Notes: a model not told the origin generated them from the sequence alone. A stretch of DNA of 32,351 nucleotides from Chromatiaceae bacterium (GCA_003562815.1 PWTO01000276.1:1-32351), one strand, 5' to 3'; positions 8,967 through 19,019 are shown, numbered from the stretch's first letter. Made by a program: numbers and translations.

Positions 8967-9908
8967 TTAACCGGGCAGGCCGGAGGGCCGTTCCCGGCGC
9001 AGCCGAGGCTCGATGAAAGCGCGTCGGAATTGATGGCAGGTATCGATCAGCTCACGGCAACTCTTTGGCATGGGAGCGCGTGCGCGTACCATGTGGCTGA
9101 CCAGATCGGTGCTGGATTTTAGGATGCGATTGCCTTCCTGCGCTTCGTGAACCTCTGCCGCTGAGGGCGCCAGCGGCAGATGGGGTTGGATGTTGCGCAA
9201 ACGATCGCCGGCGACGACGAAGGCGGGCCAGACATCGAAGATGGCCGGGTCGGTGCGCAGGATCTCGCATTTGCGCTTGGCGGACTCGCCAAGTTCGGCC
9301 AGCAACGGCGCCAGCCCGCTGACCTGGGTGCTACCCTCGAACGTGGCGGTCAGCGTGGCGGTGATGCGATCGACATCGCGCATGGTCATCGAGATTTTGA
9401 GATAACGGCTGTCATAGAAGGCAGAGATCGGCTGGCTGAAGGCCTTGAATGGCTCCCCCCAGAGTTCGTCGATGCCCTCGTCGCCGCCGCGATGGCGCAC
9501 CATGTGCCCGAGATCCAGGGCTTCGAGCAGGTAGTCCCCACATTCGCGCATGAGGGCGTCGTCGGGCTCGATCTCGACGCCGTCGGCTTGCAGTTCGACC
9601 AGCTTGGTGAAGATGGTCGCGGCGCGGTTGAAGAGCGCACCGGCGAGCATCGCGCCATTGACCCGCTTGCGCTCGGGGTTGGTCTCGGCCTCATAGGCGG
9701 CGCGTGCCTCGGCGAGGCGGATGCCGGGGATGTTGATGCCGTGCTCGACGTGGTTGAACAGGCGCCGGGTCAATGCCTCGATCAAGGCTTTCTTGGCGGC
9801 TAAGGTTTCCGGCGGCGGCTCATAGTATTTGATCCAGTAGCCGTCGTAATGGATGCGGCGTTGGCCCTGCACCTCGGCGATGGTGCCATTTGGGATCTTA
9901 TCGCTCAT
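8967..9908 (-). CDS. Uncharacterised helical protein
   Basis: 313-aa ORF starting MSDKIPNGTIAEVQGQRRIHYDGYWIKYYEPPPE; same strand as and upstream of the ATP-grasp gene; no family recognised. Confidence 0.75.
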   Translation of the reverse strand: MSDKIPNGTIAEVQGQRRIHYDGYWIKYYEPPPETLAAKKALIEALTRRLFNHVEHGINIPGIRLAEARAAYEAETNPERKRVNGAMLAGALFNRAATIFTKLVELQADGVEIEPDDALMRECGDYLLEALDLGHMVRHRGGDEGIDELWGEPFKAFSQPISAFYDSRYLKISMTMRDVDRITATLTATFEGSTQVSGLAPLLAELGESAKRKCEILRTDPAIFDVWPAFVVAGDRLRNIQPHLPLAPSAAEVHEAQEGNRILKSSTDLVSHMVRARAPMPKSCRELIDTCHQFRRAFIEPRLRRERPSGLPG

Positions 9909-10118
9909 CGTGCTTATCGTGCGCTATGCGTCAGGGCCGGCGTGGCCCGGCGTCGCTTGGCGAGGATCGGCGCTGCCTTGAGTGCTAGGGTGGTGCCATC
10001 GCAGCCTGTATCATCGGCGGTGAAGTATCGCAGCATCGCTCCCCTCGCTGCCAGTGCGCGATGCCCAGTCATAGGCGGTTGTTGATGCCTTCTCTCATCA
10101 TCTTTATGGTGTGCTGCA

Positions 10119-10901
10119 ATGCGATGGTTTGTTGCCAATCTGATGCTCTTCGTTATCATCGGCCTCGCCGCGAGCGTCGCCGTTGCCGATGATCTCGCGC
10201 AGGCCAAGGCGGTCACCGAAGACGGCCCGGCCAGGCGCGCCTTGCCGACACCGCCCAGCGGGCCGGTGCCCACTCGCGCGGCGCTCAAGGCCTTGGTGGA
10301 GCGCACAGCCAAACAGTATGGTGTCGATGTCGCTCTCGTCGATGCGGTGGTGATTGCGGAGTCTGGCTATGATCCCAATGCCGTGTCTCGCGTAGGTGCC
10401 GTCGGGTTGATGCAGGTCATGCCGGAGACGGCGGCCGACTATGGGGTCTACTCGATCGAGGCATTGTTCGACCCCGAAACCAATGTCCGCACTGGCGTGC
10501 GGCATCTGAAACGGCTACTCGGGCAGTTCGGGATCGGCAAGGCGGTGATGGCCTATAACGCTGGCGAGGGTGTCTTGAGCCGCCACAATGGCTTCGTCAC
10601 CTATCCGGAGACGCAACGCTATACCTACCGGGTGTTGACGACCTATCTGCGCGGAAAAGGGGTTGCGCCCTATTCGCCGGAAGCCCATGCGCTGACGGGC
10701 ATCAACCTCAGCCCGGCGATGGCCAAGGCAAGCGGTTCGGCTCATGGTCCGGCTCGCGGTTCGCACCTGATCCAACCGCCACGGCTGCGCTTGCGGATTC
10801 GCCCGACCCTGTCCGATCGCGCCTTGGACCCCGGCTTGCATAGTAGCGGGCCGAACAGCCAGCCCATGTTCAAGCTGCAGCCGCCCCAGCCGATCAACTA
10901 G
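10119..10901 (+). CDS. Lytic transglycosylase (SLT domain) with signal peptide
   Basis: Hydrophobic N-terminus; VVIAESGYDPNAVSRVGAVGLMQVMPETAADYG and AVMAYNAGEG match the family 1 SLT fold. Confidence 0.92.
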   Translation: MRWFVANLMLFVIIGLAASVAVADDLAQAKAVTEDGPARRALPTPPSGPVPTRAALKALVERTAKQYGVDVALVDAVVIAESGYDPNAVSRVGAVGLMQVMPETAADYGVYSIEALFDPETNVRTGVRHLKRLLGQFGIGKAVMAYNAGEGVLSRHNGFVTYPETQRYTYRVLTTYLRGKGVAPYSPEAHALTGINLSPAMAKASGSAHGPARGSHLIQPPRLRLRIRPTLSDRALDPGLHSSGPNSQPMFKLQPPQPIN

Positions 10902-10952
10902 CCGATGACTTGGGCAGATCGGTGGGGCGCGCTGCCGGAGCCGGAATGGAGC

Positions 10953-10967
10953 CGGGGTCAGGCCCCG
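10953..10967. terminator. Hairpin between convergent genes
   Basis: CGGGG-TCAGG-CCCCG perfect 5-bp GC stem between the SLT stop (10901) and the hoxF-like stop (10973); no U-tract. Confidence 0.35.
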
Positions 10968-10972
10968 CCCGA

Positions 10973-12601
10973 TCACCGGCCAGCGAGTTTTTCCTCGTAC
11001 TCGTCGCGGAAGTAGCGCAGCGTGCTCATGACCGGATTCGGCGCGCTTTGGCCGAGTCCGCACAGGCTGGTGGCCCGCACCACCTCGCACAACTCCTCGA
11101 GCAGCGCCAGATCGTCCGGCGTGGCATCGGCCTTCGCGATCTTGTCCAGTAAGGCGTGCATCTGCTGGGTGCCGGTGCGACAGGGCACGCACTTGCCGCA
11201 GGACTCGTCCATGCAGAACTCCATGAAGAAGCGCGCGACATCGACCATGTTCGAGGTCTCGTCCATGACGATCATGCCGCCCGAGCCCATCATGGTGCCG
11301 AGCGTCTTGAGGCTGTCGTAATCGACGCCGATGTCGAGATGCTCGGCCGGCACGCAGCCGCCCGAGGGACCGCCGGTTTGCACCGCCTTGAACGCCTTGC
11401 CGTTGGGGATGCCGCCGCCGATCACCTCGATGATGTCGCGCAGGCGGGTGCCCATCGGCACCTCGATCAGGCCGGTATTCTCGATGGTGCCGGCGAGCGC
11501 GAAGACCTTGGTGCCCTTGGAGCGTTCGGTGCCGATGCTGGCGAACCAGCCGCCGCCCTCGTTGACGATGGGGGCGATGTTGGCATAGGTCTCGACATTG
11601 TTGATCAGCGTGGGCCGCCCGAACAGACCGGATTCGGCCGGATAAGGCGGGCGTGGGCGGGGCTGGCCGCGACCGCCTTCGATCGAGGCCATGAGCGCGG
11701 TTTCCTCGCCACAGACGAAGGCGCCGGCGCCGAGGCGGATCTCGACATCGAAATTGAACTGCGTCTCGCAGATATGATGGCCGAGGAAGCCTTGGCGCTT
11801 GGCCTTGCGGATCGCGGTCTTGAGGCGCTCGACCGCGAGCGGGTACTCGGCGCGCACATAGATGTAGCCCTTGTTGGCGCCGATCGCGTAGGCGGCGATG
11901 GCCATGCCTTCGAGCAGGCGATGCGGGTCCGATTCGAGGATCGCGCGGTCCATGAAGGCGCCTGGATCCCCCTCGTCGGCGTTGCAGATGACGTACTTCT
12001 GCTCGCCCGGCATCTTCGCCACCGTCGACCACTTGAGGCCGGTCGGATAGCCGCCGCCGCCGCGACCGCGCAGGCCGCTGGTGGTGATCTCGGCGATGAC
12101 CTCGGCCGGGGTCATCTCGGAGAGCGCCTGCACCATGGCGCGATAGCCGCCGACGGCGACATAGCCCTTGAAGCTATCGGGATCGATCACGCCAGCGTGC
12201 TCCAACACGATCTTTTGCTGGCGCTGGAAGAAGGGCAAGTCGCTTGGGCAGTGCAGCGCGGCGAGCGTCGCCTCGGCGGCCGCCGGGTTCTGGGTCGCCT
12301 CGATCAGGGCCTCGGCATGATCTGCGGTCACCTCGCGGTAGATGCTGGACGCGTTGAGGTCGGCATCGCGCTCACCGACGCTCACCAAAGGCCCGGCCGA
12401 GCACAGACCCATGCAGCCGACGCCCTTGACACGGCAGTTGTCGGCACCTTTGGCCTCGCGCGCCTTGCGCAGCGCGTCCAACACCGGTTGCGCACCGGTG
12501 GATTGGCAGCTGGCCGCCATGCACACGCGCACCTCTTGGGCCACATCAGCGGCTTCCTCGGTATAGCTGCGGGCCAGTTCGTCGAGTTCGTCGAGGTTCA
12601 T
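10973..12601 (-). CDS. hoxF: NADH-binding HoxF/NuoF-like diaphorase subunit with N-terminal 2Fe-2S domain
   Basis: N-terminal [10 protein letters not shown]...[12 protein letters not shown] (2Fe-2S thioredoxin-like), [31 protein letters not shown]-terminal [13 protein letters not shown] (4Fe-4S). ATG at 12601 overlaps the hoxE-like stop. Confidence 0.85.
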   Translation of the reverse strand: MNLDELDELARSYTEEAADVAQEVRVCMAASCQSTGAQPVLDALRKAREAKGADNCRVKGVGCMGLCSAGPLVSVGERDADLNASSIYREVTADHAEALIEATQNPAAAEATLAALHCPSDLPFFQRQQKIVLEHAGVIDPDSFKGYVAVGGYRAMVQALSEMTPAEVIAEITTSGLRGRGGGGYPTGLKWSTVAKMPGEQKYVICNADEGDPGAFMDRAILESDPHRLLEGMAIAAYAIGANKGYIYVRAEYPLAVERLKTAIRKAKRQGFLGHHICETQFNFDVEIRLGAGAFVCGEETALMASIEGGRGQPRPRPPYPAESGLFGRPTLINNVETYANIAPIVNEGGGWFASIGTERSKGTKVFALAGTIENTGLIEVPMGTRLRDIIEVIGGGIPNGKAFKAVQTGGPSGGCVPAEHLDIGVDYDSLKTLGTMMGSGGMIVMDETSNMVDVARFFMEFCMDESCGKCVPCRTGTQQMHALLDKIAKADATPDDLALLEELCEVVRATSLCGLGQSAPNPVMSTLRYFRDEYEEKLAGR

Positions 12602-13092
12602 TCGCGGGTCTCCTCCTCGATACGCTCGACCAATTTGTCGGTGCCGAGCTTGCCGATTACGTTGCCATCGATCACCACGGCCGGTGCCAGTCCGCAGGCG
12701 CCCACGCAGCGCGCGGTCATCACCGACAGGGACTTGTCCTCGGTGGTCTCGCCGGGGTTGACGCCGAAGCGTTGCTCGATGCCTTCGATCAAGGCTCCGG
12801 CCCCCTTGATGTAGCAGGCCGTGCCGGTACAGACCACGCAGGTATGCCGGCCCTGGGGCTTGAGCATGAACAGGTGATAAAAGGTCGCGACTCCATAGAC
12901 CTTGCTCAGCGGCAGGTCGAGCGAGTCGGCGACGAAGGTCATGGCGTCGGTGTCGAGGAAGCCGAAGGCATCCTGCACACTGTGGAGGGCTTCGATCAGC
13001 GCATGCTCGGCATAGCCATTGCGCCGCATGGTGGCGTTGACCAGCTTCCAGCGCTTGTCGGTGCTGGGTAGGTCGGGTCGTTGTCTCTGCAT
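12598..13092 (-). CDS. hoxE: HoxE/NuoE-like 2Fe-2S subunit
   Basis: [11 protein letters not shown]...[15 protein letters not shown] (Cx4C...Cx3C) and [11 protein letters not shown]; 4-nt overlap with the hoxF-like gene. Confidence 0.85.
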   Translation of the reverse strand: MQRQRPDLPSTDKRWKLVNATMRRNGYAEHALIEALHSVQDAFGFLDTDAMTFVADSLDLPLSKVYGVATFYHLFMLKPQGRHTCVVCTGTACYIKGAGALIEGIEQRFGVNPGETTEDKSLSVMTARCVGACGLAPAVVIDGNVIGKLGTDKLVERIEEETRE

Positions 13093-13225
13093 GGTTGGCC
13101 CCTGTGTTGAGTGCCTGCGGATGGACCTCGGTCAGTACGGCTTCAGTCTGGCTCGATCGCCGCGCGCCATTAGAACGCGTCTCGCGGCTCAGCTCCAAGC
13201 GAAGAATTGCGACTGGTCGAGGCCC

Positions 13226-13255
13226 TTCAACTGTGCCAAGGTGGACGTCTATACT
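13226..13255 (+). promoter_or_regulatory. Putative sigma70-like promoter upstream of pssA
   Basis: TTCAAC (13226-13231), 18-bp spacer, TATACT (13250-13255), about 50 bp before the pssA start. Confidence 0.35.
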
Positions 13256-13303
13256 GGCCCCGCGCCCAGTGCGACCGCTGGACCTCTGCAAGAGCCGACT
13301 CTC

Positions 13304-14101
13304 ATGGCTGATTCCGATTTCGATGCCGACCCGATTGATCCATCCGCCCCGCTGTCCCCCGCTGGCCGTCGTCGCGGCATCTATCTGTTGCCCAATCTGT
13401 TCACCACAGCGGCCTTGTTCGCGGGATTCTACGCGGTCCTGTCGGCCAATGCAGGGCAGTTCGAGGCCGCCGCCCTGGGCATCTTCGCGGCCATGGTGCT
13501 CGATGGCTTCGATGGGCGCATCGCGCGCATCACGCACACGCAAAGCGATTTCGGCGCGGAGTATGACAGCCTCTCGGATATGGTCGCCTTCGGCGTGGCG
13601 CCGGCGCTGGTCGCCTATGAGTGGGCGCTGTCCGGGTTGGGCAAGCTCGGTTGGCTCGCCGCCTTCATCTATACGGCGGCCGCCGCGCTGCGGCTGGCTA
13701 GGTTCAACACCCAGGTCGGGATCGCCGATAAGCGCTGGTTTCAGGGCCTGCCGAGTCCGGCCGCAGCGGCGATCATTGCCGGTGCCGTCTGGATCGGGAC
13801 CGATAATGGCATCGGCGGCGCGAGCGTCAGTCTGCTCATGGCGCTGCTCACGGCCTGTGGCGGCTTGCTCATGGTGAGCAACTTCCGCTACCACAGCTTC
13901 AAGGTGCTGGACCTGCAGGGGCGGGTGCCCTTCATGTTCGTCGTGCTGCTGATGCTCGGCTTCGCGCTGGTGGTGCTCGACCCACCGGTGTTGCTGTTTT
14001 TGATGGCGTTCGGCTACGCGATTTCCGGGCCCATCTTCACGCTGACTCGGCGGCGTCAGCGTCTGAGCGAAGGGCGACGTCGACGCGGCCGTTCGGGCTA
14101 G
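13304..14101 (+). CDS. pssA: CDP-diacylglycerol--serine O-phosphatidyltransferase
   Basis: [29 protein letters not shown]-alcohol phosphatidyltransferase motif, multiple TM segments. Confidence 0.9.
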   Translation: MADSDFDADPIDPSAPLSPAGRRRGIYLLPNLFTTAALFAGFYAVLSANAGQFEAAALGIFAAMVLDGFDGRIARITHTQSDFGAEYDSLSDMVAFGVAPALVAYEWALSGLGKLGWLAAFIYTAAAALRLARFNTQVGIADKRWFQGLPSPAAAAIIAGAVWIGTDNGIGGASVSLLMALLTACGGLLMVSNFRYHSFKVLDLQGRVPFMFVVLLMLGFALVVLDPPVLLFLMAFGYAISGPIFTLTRRRQRLSEGRRRRGRSG

Positions 14102-14241
14102 GTCGTTCGGGCGGGGTAAGGCGCTGCCACAAAAAACCTTATCAGTCCATAAAGGATTTCAACCGATAGGGCTCACTACTCGGGCGTCTAAAGAATTAGA
14201 ATATAACGTCATTCTCCCCGAGGCCAGACGAACCAACGCCC

Positions 14242-17148
14242 ATGAAAGACCCTGCCGTGCAACACGATGCCGAGATCGGCCAGACCGAGGTCAAAGAGAC
14301 CACTTGTTACATGTGCGCTTGCCGCTGCGGTATTCGCGTGCACCTGCGCGATGGCCAGGTTCGCTACATCGAAGGCAACCCGAACCATCCGCTGAACAAG
14401 GGCATCCTCTGCGCCAAAGGCTCCTCCGGCATCATGAAGCAGGTCTCGCCGGCGCGCCTGACCAAGCCGCTGCGCCGCAAGGCCAACGCCAAGCGCGGCG
14501 AGTCGCAGTTCGAGGAGATCTCCTGGGACGAAGCGCTGACGATGCTCAGCGAGCGGCTCGGCCATCTGCGCGCGACCGACCCAAAGAAGTTCGCGCTGTT
14601 CACCGGACGCGACCAGATGCAGGCGCTCACCGGCATGTTCGCCAAGCAATTCGGCACCCCGAATTACGCCGCACATGGTGGCTTCTGCTCGGTGAACATG
14701 GCCACCGGCATGATCTACTCGATCGGCGGCTCGTTCTGGGAGTTTGGCGGGCCGGACCTCGATCGCGCCAAGCTCTTCATCATGATCGGCACCGCCGAGG
14801 ACCATCATTCGAATCCGCTGAAGATGGCGCTCTCGAAGTTCAAGCGCGAGGGCGGGCGCTTCATCGCCATCAATCCGGTGCGCTCCGGCTATGGCGCGAT
14901 CGCCGATGAATGGGTGCCGATCAAGCCTGGCACCGACGGTGCGCTGTTCCTGGCCCTGACCCATGAGATTCTCAAGCTTGGCCTGTTCGATCGCGACTTC
15001 CTGATCCAGTACACCAATGCCGCCGAGCTGGTGATCGACGACCCCGCGCGTGACGATCACGGCATGTTCGTGCGTGACGAGAGCATCGATGTCACCCGCG
15101 GCTGTACCGATCCGCAGGACAAGTTCTGGTGGGATCGCAACCGGGGCGCGGTGCTGACCCATAGCGAGGGCGCCGATCCGCGCTTGCTCGGAGGCTACAC
15201 CATGCCCGATGGCACGCCGGTGAAGACCTCGTTCCAGCTGCTGAAGGAGCGGGTCGAGCCCTATACCCCGGAGTGGGCCGAGAGCATCACCGGGATTGCG
15301 GCCGCGACCATTCGGCGCCTCGCCCATGAGATGGGCGTGATGGCGCGCGATCATAAGATCGAGCTGCCGATCAACTGGACCGACGCCTGGGACAAGGAGC
15401 ACGACCGCGTCACCGGCAATCCGGTCGCCTTCCATGCGATGCGCGGCCTGGCGGCGCACTCCAACGGTTTCCAGACCATTCGCGCGCTCAGCATCCTGAT
15501 GACGGTGCTCGGTACCATCGATCGCCCCGGCGGCTTTCGCCACAAGGCCCCGTTCCCGAAGCCGATCCCACCCTGCCCGAAGCCGCCCCACAGCCCGGAT
15601 GCGGTGCAGCCGAACACCCCGCTCGACGGATTGCCACTGGGCTGGCCGGGCCGGCCCGAGGATCTGTTCGTCGACGACAACGGCGAGCCGGTGCGCATCG
15701 ACAAGGCCTTCTCCTGGGAGTATCCGCTCGCGGCCCATGGCCTGATGCACAATGTCATCACCAATGCCTGGCGCGGCGATCCCTATCGCATCGACACCCT
15801 GTTCCTGTTCATGGCCAACATGGCCTGGAACTCGGCGATGAACACGGTCGAGACGCGCAACATGCTCACCGACCGGGACGAGAACGGCGAGTACAAGATC
15901 CCGTTCCTGGTGGTATGCGACACCTTCGCCTCGGAGACCGTCGCCTTCGCCGATCTGGTGCTGCCCGATACCACCTATCTGGAGCGCCACGATGTGCTCT
16001 CGATGCTCGATCGGCCGATCTCCGAGTTCGATGGGCCAGTGGATTCGGTGCGACTGCCGGTGCTGCCGCCGAAAGGCGAATGCCGTCCGTTCCAGGATGT
16101 GCTGATCGAACTTGGTGCCCGCCTTAACCTGCCTGCGTTCACCAACCAGGATGGCTCGGCGAAGTACAAGAATTACCCGGACTTCGTGGTCAACTATGAA
16201 ACCTCGCCGGGCTCCGGGATCGGCTTCCTCGCCGGCTATCGCGGCAAGCATGGCGACAAGTCCCTGAAGGGCGAGCCGAATCCGAACCAATGGGAGCAGT
16301 ACGCAGCCAATCACTGCGTCTTCCACCATGAGCTGCCGCGCAGCTACCAGTACATGCGCAACTGGAACAAGGGCTATTTGCACTGGGCGCGCGCGCATGG
16401 AATGACGCGCTGGGCCGAGCCGATCACCCTGCACCTCTACTCCGAGGTGCTGCAGCGCTTCCGCGCCGCAGCCCAGGGTAAATGGCCTGGACGCCAGCCG
16501 CCGGAGCGTTATCGCAAGCGCATCGAGACCTTCTTCGATCCGCTGCCGTTTTACTACGATCCGCTCGAGACGCAGCGTGTCGATACCAAACGCTTCCCGC
16601 TCACCGCGCTGACCCAGCGGCCGATGGCGATGTACCACAGCTGGGATAGCCAGAATGCCTGGCTGCGCCAGATCCACAGCCACAACTACCTGTTCGTGAA
16701 TCCGAAGATGGCGATTGCGCAGGACATCAAGGACGGTGACTGGATCTGGGTCGAATCGCACCTCGGCAAGGTCAAGTGCATGTGCCGCTATTCCGAGGCG
16801 GTCGAACCCAGCACGGTCTGGACCTGGAACGCCATCGGCAAGGGGGCCGGCGCCTGGGGCCTGAGCGCAAAGGCGGACGAATCGAAGAAGGGCTTTTTGC
16901 TCAACCACATCATCAGCGAGGAGCTGCCGGTGGTGAGCGCCGATGGCAAGCAGGTTCTCTCCAATTCCGACCCGCTCACCGGACAGGCGGCCTGGTTCGA
17001 TACGCGGGTGCGCATCTACAAGGCCGAGGCGCGCGAAGCGCGGGTCACCGAGCCGCAGTTCCCGCCGATGAAGACGCTGCCGGGCCAGCTCGCGCGCCCG
17101 AAGCAGCGTTGGCAGGCCTATGTGGCCGGTCTCTTTGGCCGTCGATAG
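14242..17148 (+). CDS. soeA: Sulfite dehydrogenase (quinone), molybdopterin catalytic subunit SoeA
   Basis: CYMCACRCGIRVHL...GILCAKG 4Fe-4S motif; GGFCSVNMATG probable Mo-Cys ligand; no twin-arginine signal; followed by 4x4Fe-4S and NrfD/DmsC-like subunits. Confidence 0.88.
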   Translation: MKDPAVQHDAEIGQTEVKETTCYMCACRCGIRVHLRDGQVRYIEGNPNHPLNKGILCAKGSSGIMKQVSPARLTKPLRRKANAKRGESQFEEISWDEALTMLSERLGHLRATDPKKFALFTGRDQMQALTGMFAKQFGTPNYAAHGGFCSVNMATGMIYSIGGSFWEFGGPDLDRAKLFIMIGTAEDHHSNPLKMALSKFKREGGRFIAINPVRSGYGAIADEWVPIKPGTDGALFLALTHEILKLGLFDRDFLIQYTNAAELVIDDPARDDHGMFVRDESIDVTRGCTDPQDKFWWDRNRGAVLTHSEGADPRLLGGYTMPDGTPVKTSFQLLKERVEPYTPEWAESITGIAAATIRRLAHEMGVMARDHKIELPINWTDAWDKEHDRVTGNPVAFHAMRGLAAHSNGFQTIRALSILMTVLGTIDRPGGFRHKAPFPKPIPPCPKPPHSPDAVQPNTPLDGLPLGWPGRPEDLFVDDNGEPVRIDKAFSWEYPLAAHGLMHNVITNAWRGDPYRIDTLFLFMANMAWNSAMNTVETRNMLTDRDENGEYKIPFLVVCDTFASETVAFADLVLPDTTYLERHDVLSMLDRPISEFDGPVDSVRLPVLPPKGECRPFQDVLIELGARLNLPAFTNQDGSAKYKNYPDFVVNYETSPGSGIGFLAGYRGKHGDKSLKGEPNPNQWEQYAANHCVFHHELPRSYQYMRNWNKGYLHWARAHGMTRWAEPITLHLYSEVLQRFRAAAQGKWPGRQPPERYRKRIETFFDPLPFYYDPLETQRVDTKRFPLTALTQRPMAMYHSWDSQNAWLRQIHSHNYLFVNPKMAIAQDIKDGDWIWVESHLGKVKCMCRYSEAVEPSTVWTWNAIGKGAGAWGLSAKADESKKGFLLNHIISEELPVVSADGKQVLSNSDPLTGQAAWFDTRVRIYKAEAREARVTEPQFPPMKTLPGQLARPKQRWQAYVAGLFGRR

Positions 17149-17276
17149 CCCACGGTGGCCGGCGTCGAGGCGTCGGCCGCTCAATCACACTCGAAACGCG
17201 CGCGGCCCGCATCAACACTGGCCGGCGCGTGCGCCGACTTCAATGCCTCCGGGCCCGCATGACCCGCGATAGACCC

Positions 17277-17999
17277 ATGACTCAACTTGCCCTCGTCATC
17301 GATCTGAATGTCTGCGTTGGCTGCCACGCCTGCGTGACCTCCTGCAAACAGTGGAACACCTCGGGCTGGGCGGGCCCGATGGTGGACGAAAACCCCTACG
17401 ACGCCAATCCGACCGGCACCTTCTTCAATCGCGTCCAGACCTACGAGATCGGCAGCTTTCCAAGCACCGAGACGGTGCACTTCCCGAAGAGCTGCCTGCA
17501 TTGCGAAGATCCGCCTTGCGTGCCGGTGTGCCCGACCGGCGCCTCGTACAAGCGCGAGGATAACGGTGTGGTGCTGGTCGACTACGACAAGTGCATCGGT
17601 TGCAAGTACTGCTCTTGGGCATGCCCTTACGGCGTGCGCGAACTCGACGAGCAGCAACAGGTGATGAAGAAATGCACGCTGTGCATCGACCGCATCGCCG
17701 ACCACACCTTACCCGAGCCCGAGCGCAAGCCGGCGTGCGTGATGGCCTGCCCGACCAATGCCCGGCTCTACGGCGATGTGCACGATCCCGATTCCGAGGT
17801 CTCGGTGGCGATCCGCGAGCGTGGTGGCTATGCGCTGATGCCGGAGTGGGGGACCAATCCGGCGAATCATTACCTGCCGCGCCAAAAGACGCACATGCAT
17901 GTGACCGAGGAGGATCTGCAGCGCTCGGATAACCCGCTGACCAAGGAGGACATCACCGTCTATCAGGGTGAAGAGACCATGGAAGACGTCACTTGGTAA
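17277..17999 (+). CDS. soeB: Sulfite dehydrogenase iron-sulfur subunit SoeB
   Basis: Four cysteine clusters: CVGCHACVTSC, CLHCEDPPCVPVCP, CIGCKYCSWACPYG, CTLC...CVMACP. Alternative ATG at 17259. Confidence 0.9.
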   Translation: MTQLALVIDLNVCVGCHACVTSCKQWNTSGWAGPMVDENPYDANPTGTFFNRVQTYEIGSFPSTETVHFPKSCLHCEDPPCVPVCPTGASYKREDNGVVLVDYDKCIGCKYCSWACPYGVRELDEQQQVMKKCTLCIDRIADHTLPEPERKPACVMACPTNARLYGDVHDPDSEVSVAIRERGGYALMPEWGTNPANHYLPRQKTHMHVTEEDLQRSDNPLTKEDITVYQGEETMEDVTW

Positions 18000-18038
18000 C
18001 GCGCGCTTTCGCATTCTGACTCTCGACAGGCAATCCCG

Positions 18039-19019
18039 ATGCATCCAGCTTTCTCCGTCATCTTCCTGACCACCCTGATCGGTGCGGGTCAAGGTCTCTT
18101 TCTGGCCCTGTTCACGGGCCAGCTCTACTCGACCGTCAGGCTGGTCGAGCAACAGCCGTCCTCGTTCTACGCGGTGGGTAGCGCCCTGTCCTTGGCGTTG
18201 CTCGTGGGCGGGCTTGCGGCCTCGTTTTTTCACCTTGGGCGCCCCGAGCGGGCCTGGCGGGCGGCCGCGATGTGGCGCACGTCCTGGCTCTCGCGCGAGG
18301 TCATCGTACTGCCGGCGATGATGGGCCTGGTCTTCCTCTACGGCGTTTTTCATTGGGCCGGTTGGACCCAGCCGTGGCTCGTGCTCGGCGAGGGGGCATT
18401 GACCATCGATGCCACCTTCGTGCTCGGCATGCTCGGCGTGTTGGTCGCGTTGGTGCTGTTCGTCAGTACCGGGATGATCTACGCCAGCGTCAAATTCCTG
18501 CAGGAGTGGAGTTCGCCCTACACGATCGCGAATTTCATCTTCCTCGGCACCGCGTCCGGTTTCATGCTGGCGGCGGCGTACTCGGCGCTGATCGGTAACA
18601 ATCTGGTGAGCTTCTTCGGCACCTGGGCGGTGATCGCGACGCTGCTCGGGCTCGGTACCCGTTCCGCCTCCTTGATGCGTAACGCAACGCTCAAGCATCG
18701 CAGCAATCTGCAAACCGCGATCGGTGTCCGTCATCGCGGGATCGTGCAGAAGTCCCAGGGCTTCTCGGCGGATTCGTTCAATACCCGCGAGTTCTTCCAC
18801 CATCAAAGCCTGCGGACCCTGAAGCTGATTCGCGTGGCCTTTTTGATCTTGGTGTTCCCGGTGCCAATCATGCTGGTGCTACTGGGCTATCAGCTGCAAT
18901 CGACGACACTGCCGATCCTGGCCTTTGCGATCCAATACCTCGGACTCCTGGCCGAGCGCTGGTACTTCTTCGCCGAAGCCCAGCACCCGCAGAATCTGTA
19001 CTACCAGCAGGTCTCGTAG
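18039..19019 (+). CDS. soeC: Sulfite dehydrogenase membrane anchor SoeC (DmsC/NrfD-like)
   Basis: 326-aa polytopic membrane protein directly downstream of soeB. Confidence 0.87.
   Translation: MHPAFSVIFLTTLIGAGQGLFLALFTGQLYSTVRLVEQQPSSFYAVGSALSLALLVGGLAASFFHLGRPERAWRAAAMWRTSWLSREVIVLPAMMGLVFLYGVFHWAGWTQPWLVLGEGALTIDATFVLGMLGVLVALVLFVSTGMIYASVKFLQEWSSPYTIANFIFLGTASGFMLAAAYSALIGNNLVSFFGTWAVIATLLGLGTRSASLMRNATLKHRSNLQTAIGVRHRGIVQKSQGFSADSFNTREFFHHQSLRTLKLIRVAFLILVFPVPIMLVLLGYQLQSTTLPILAFAIQYLGLLAERWYFFAEAQHPQNLYYQQVS

Noticed and set aside
7716-9122. 468-aa plus-strand ORF antisense to the ATP-grasp gene
   Set aside because: Shadow ORF without recognisable domain; minus-strand ATP-grasp motifs are convincing.
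10950-10968. GCCGGGGTCAGGCCCCG as a REP-type mobile repeat
   Set aside because: Resembles GGGGTCAGRCCCC-type repeats but only one copy was noticed here and no RAYT transposase is present; recorded only as a possible terminator hairpin.
11156-12814. 552-aa plus-strand ORF antisense to the hoxF/hoxE-like genes
   Set aside because: Shadow ORF; the minus strand carries intact HoxF/HoxE cysteine and flavin motifs.
12598-13894. N-terminal part of the 973-aa minus-strand ORF upstream of HoxF
   Set aside because: Covers hoxE-like in another frame and antisense pssA; no domain; HoxF start at 12601 is supported by the ATGA overlap.
14209-17184. 991-aa minus-strand ORF fully antisense to soeA
   Set aside because: No domain recognisable; arises from strong GC codon bias in soeA that avoids stops on the complementary frame. 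SoeA has clear motifs on the plus strand.
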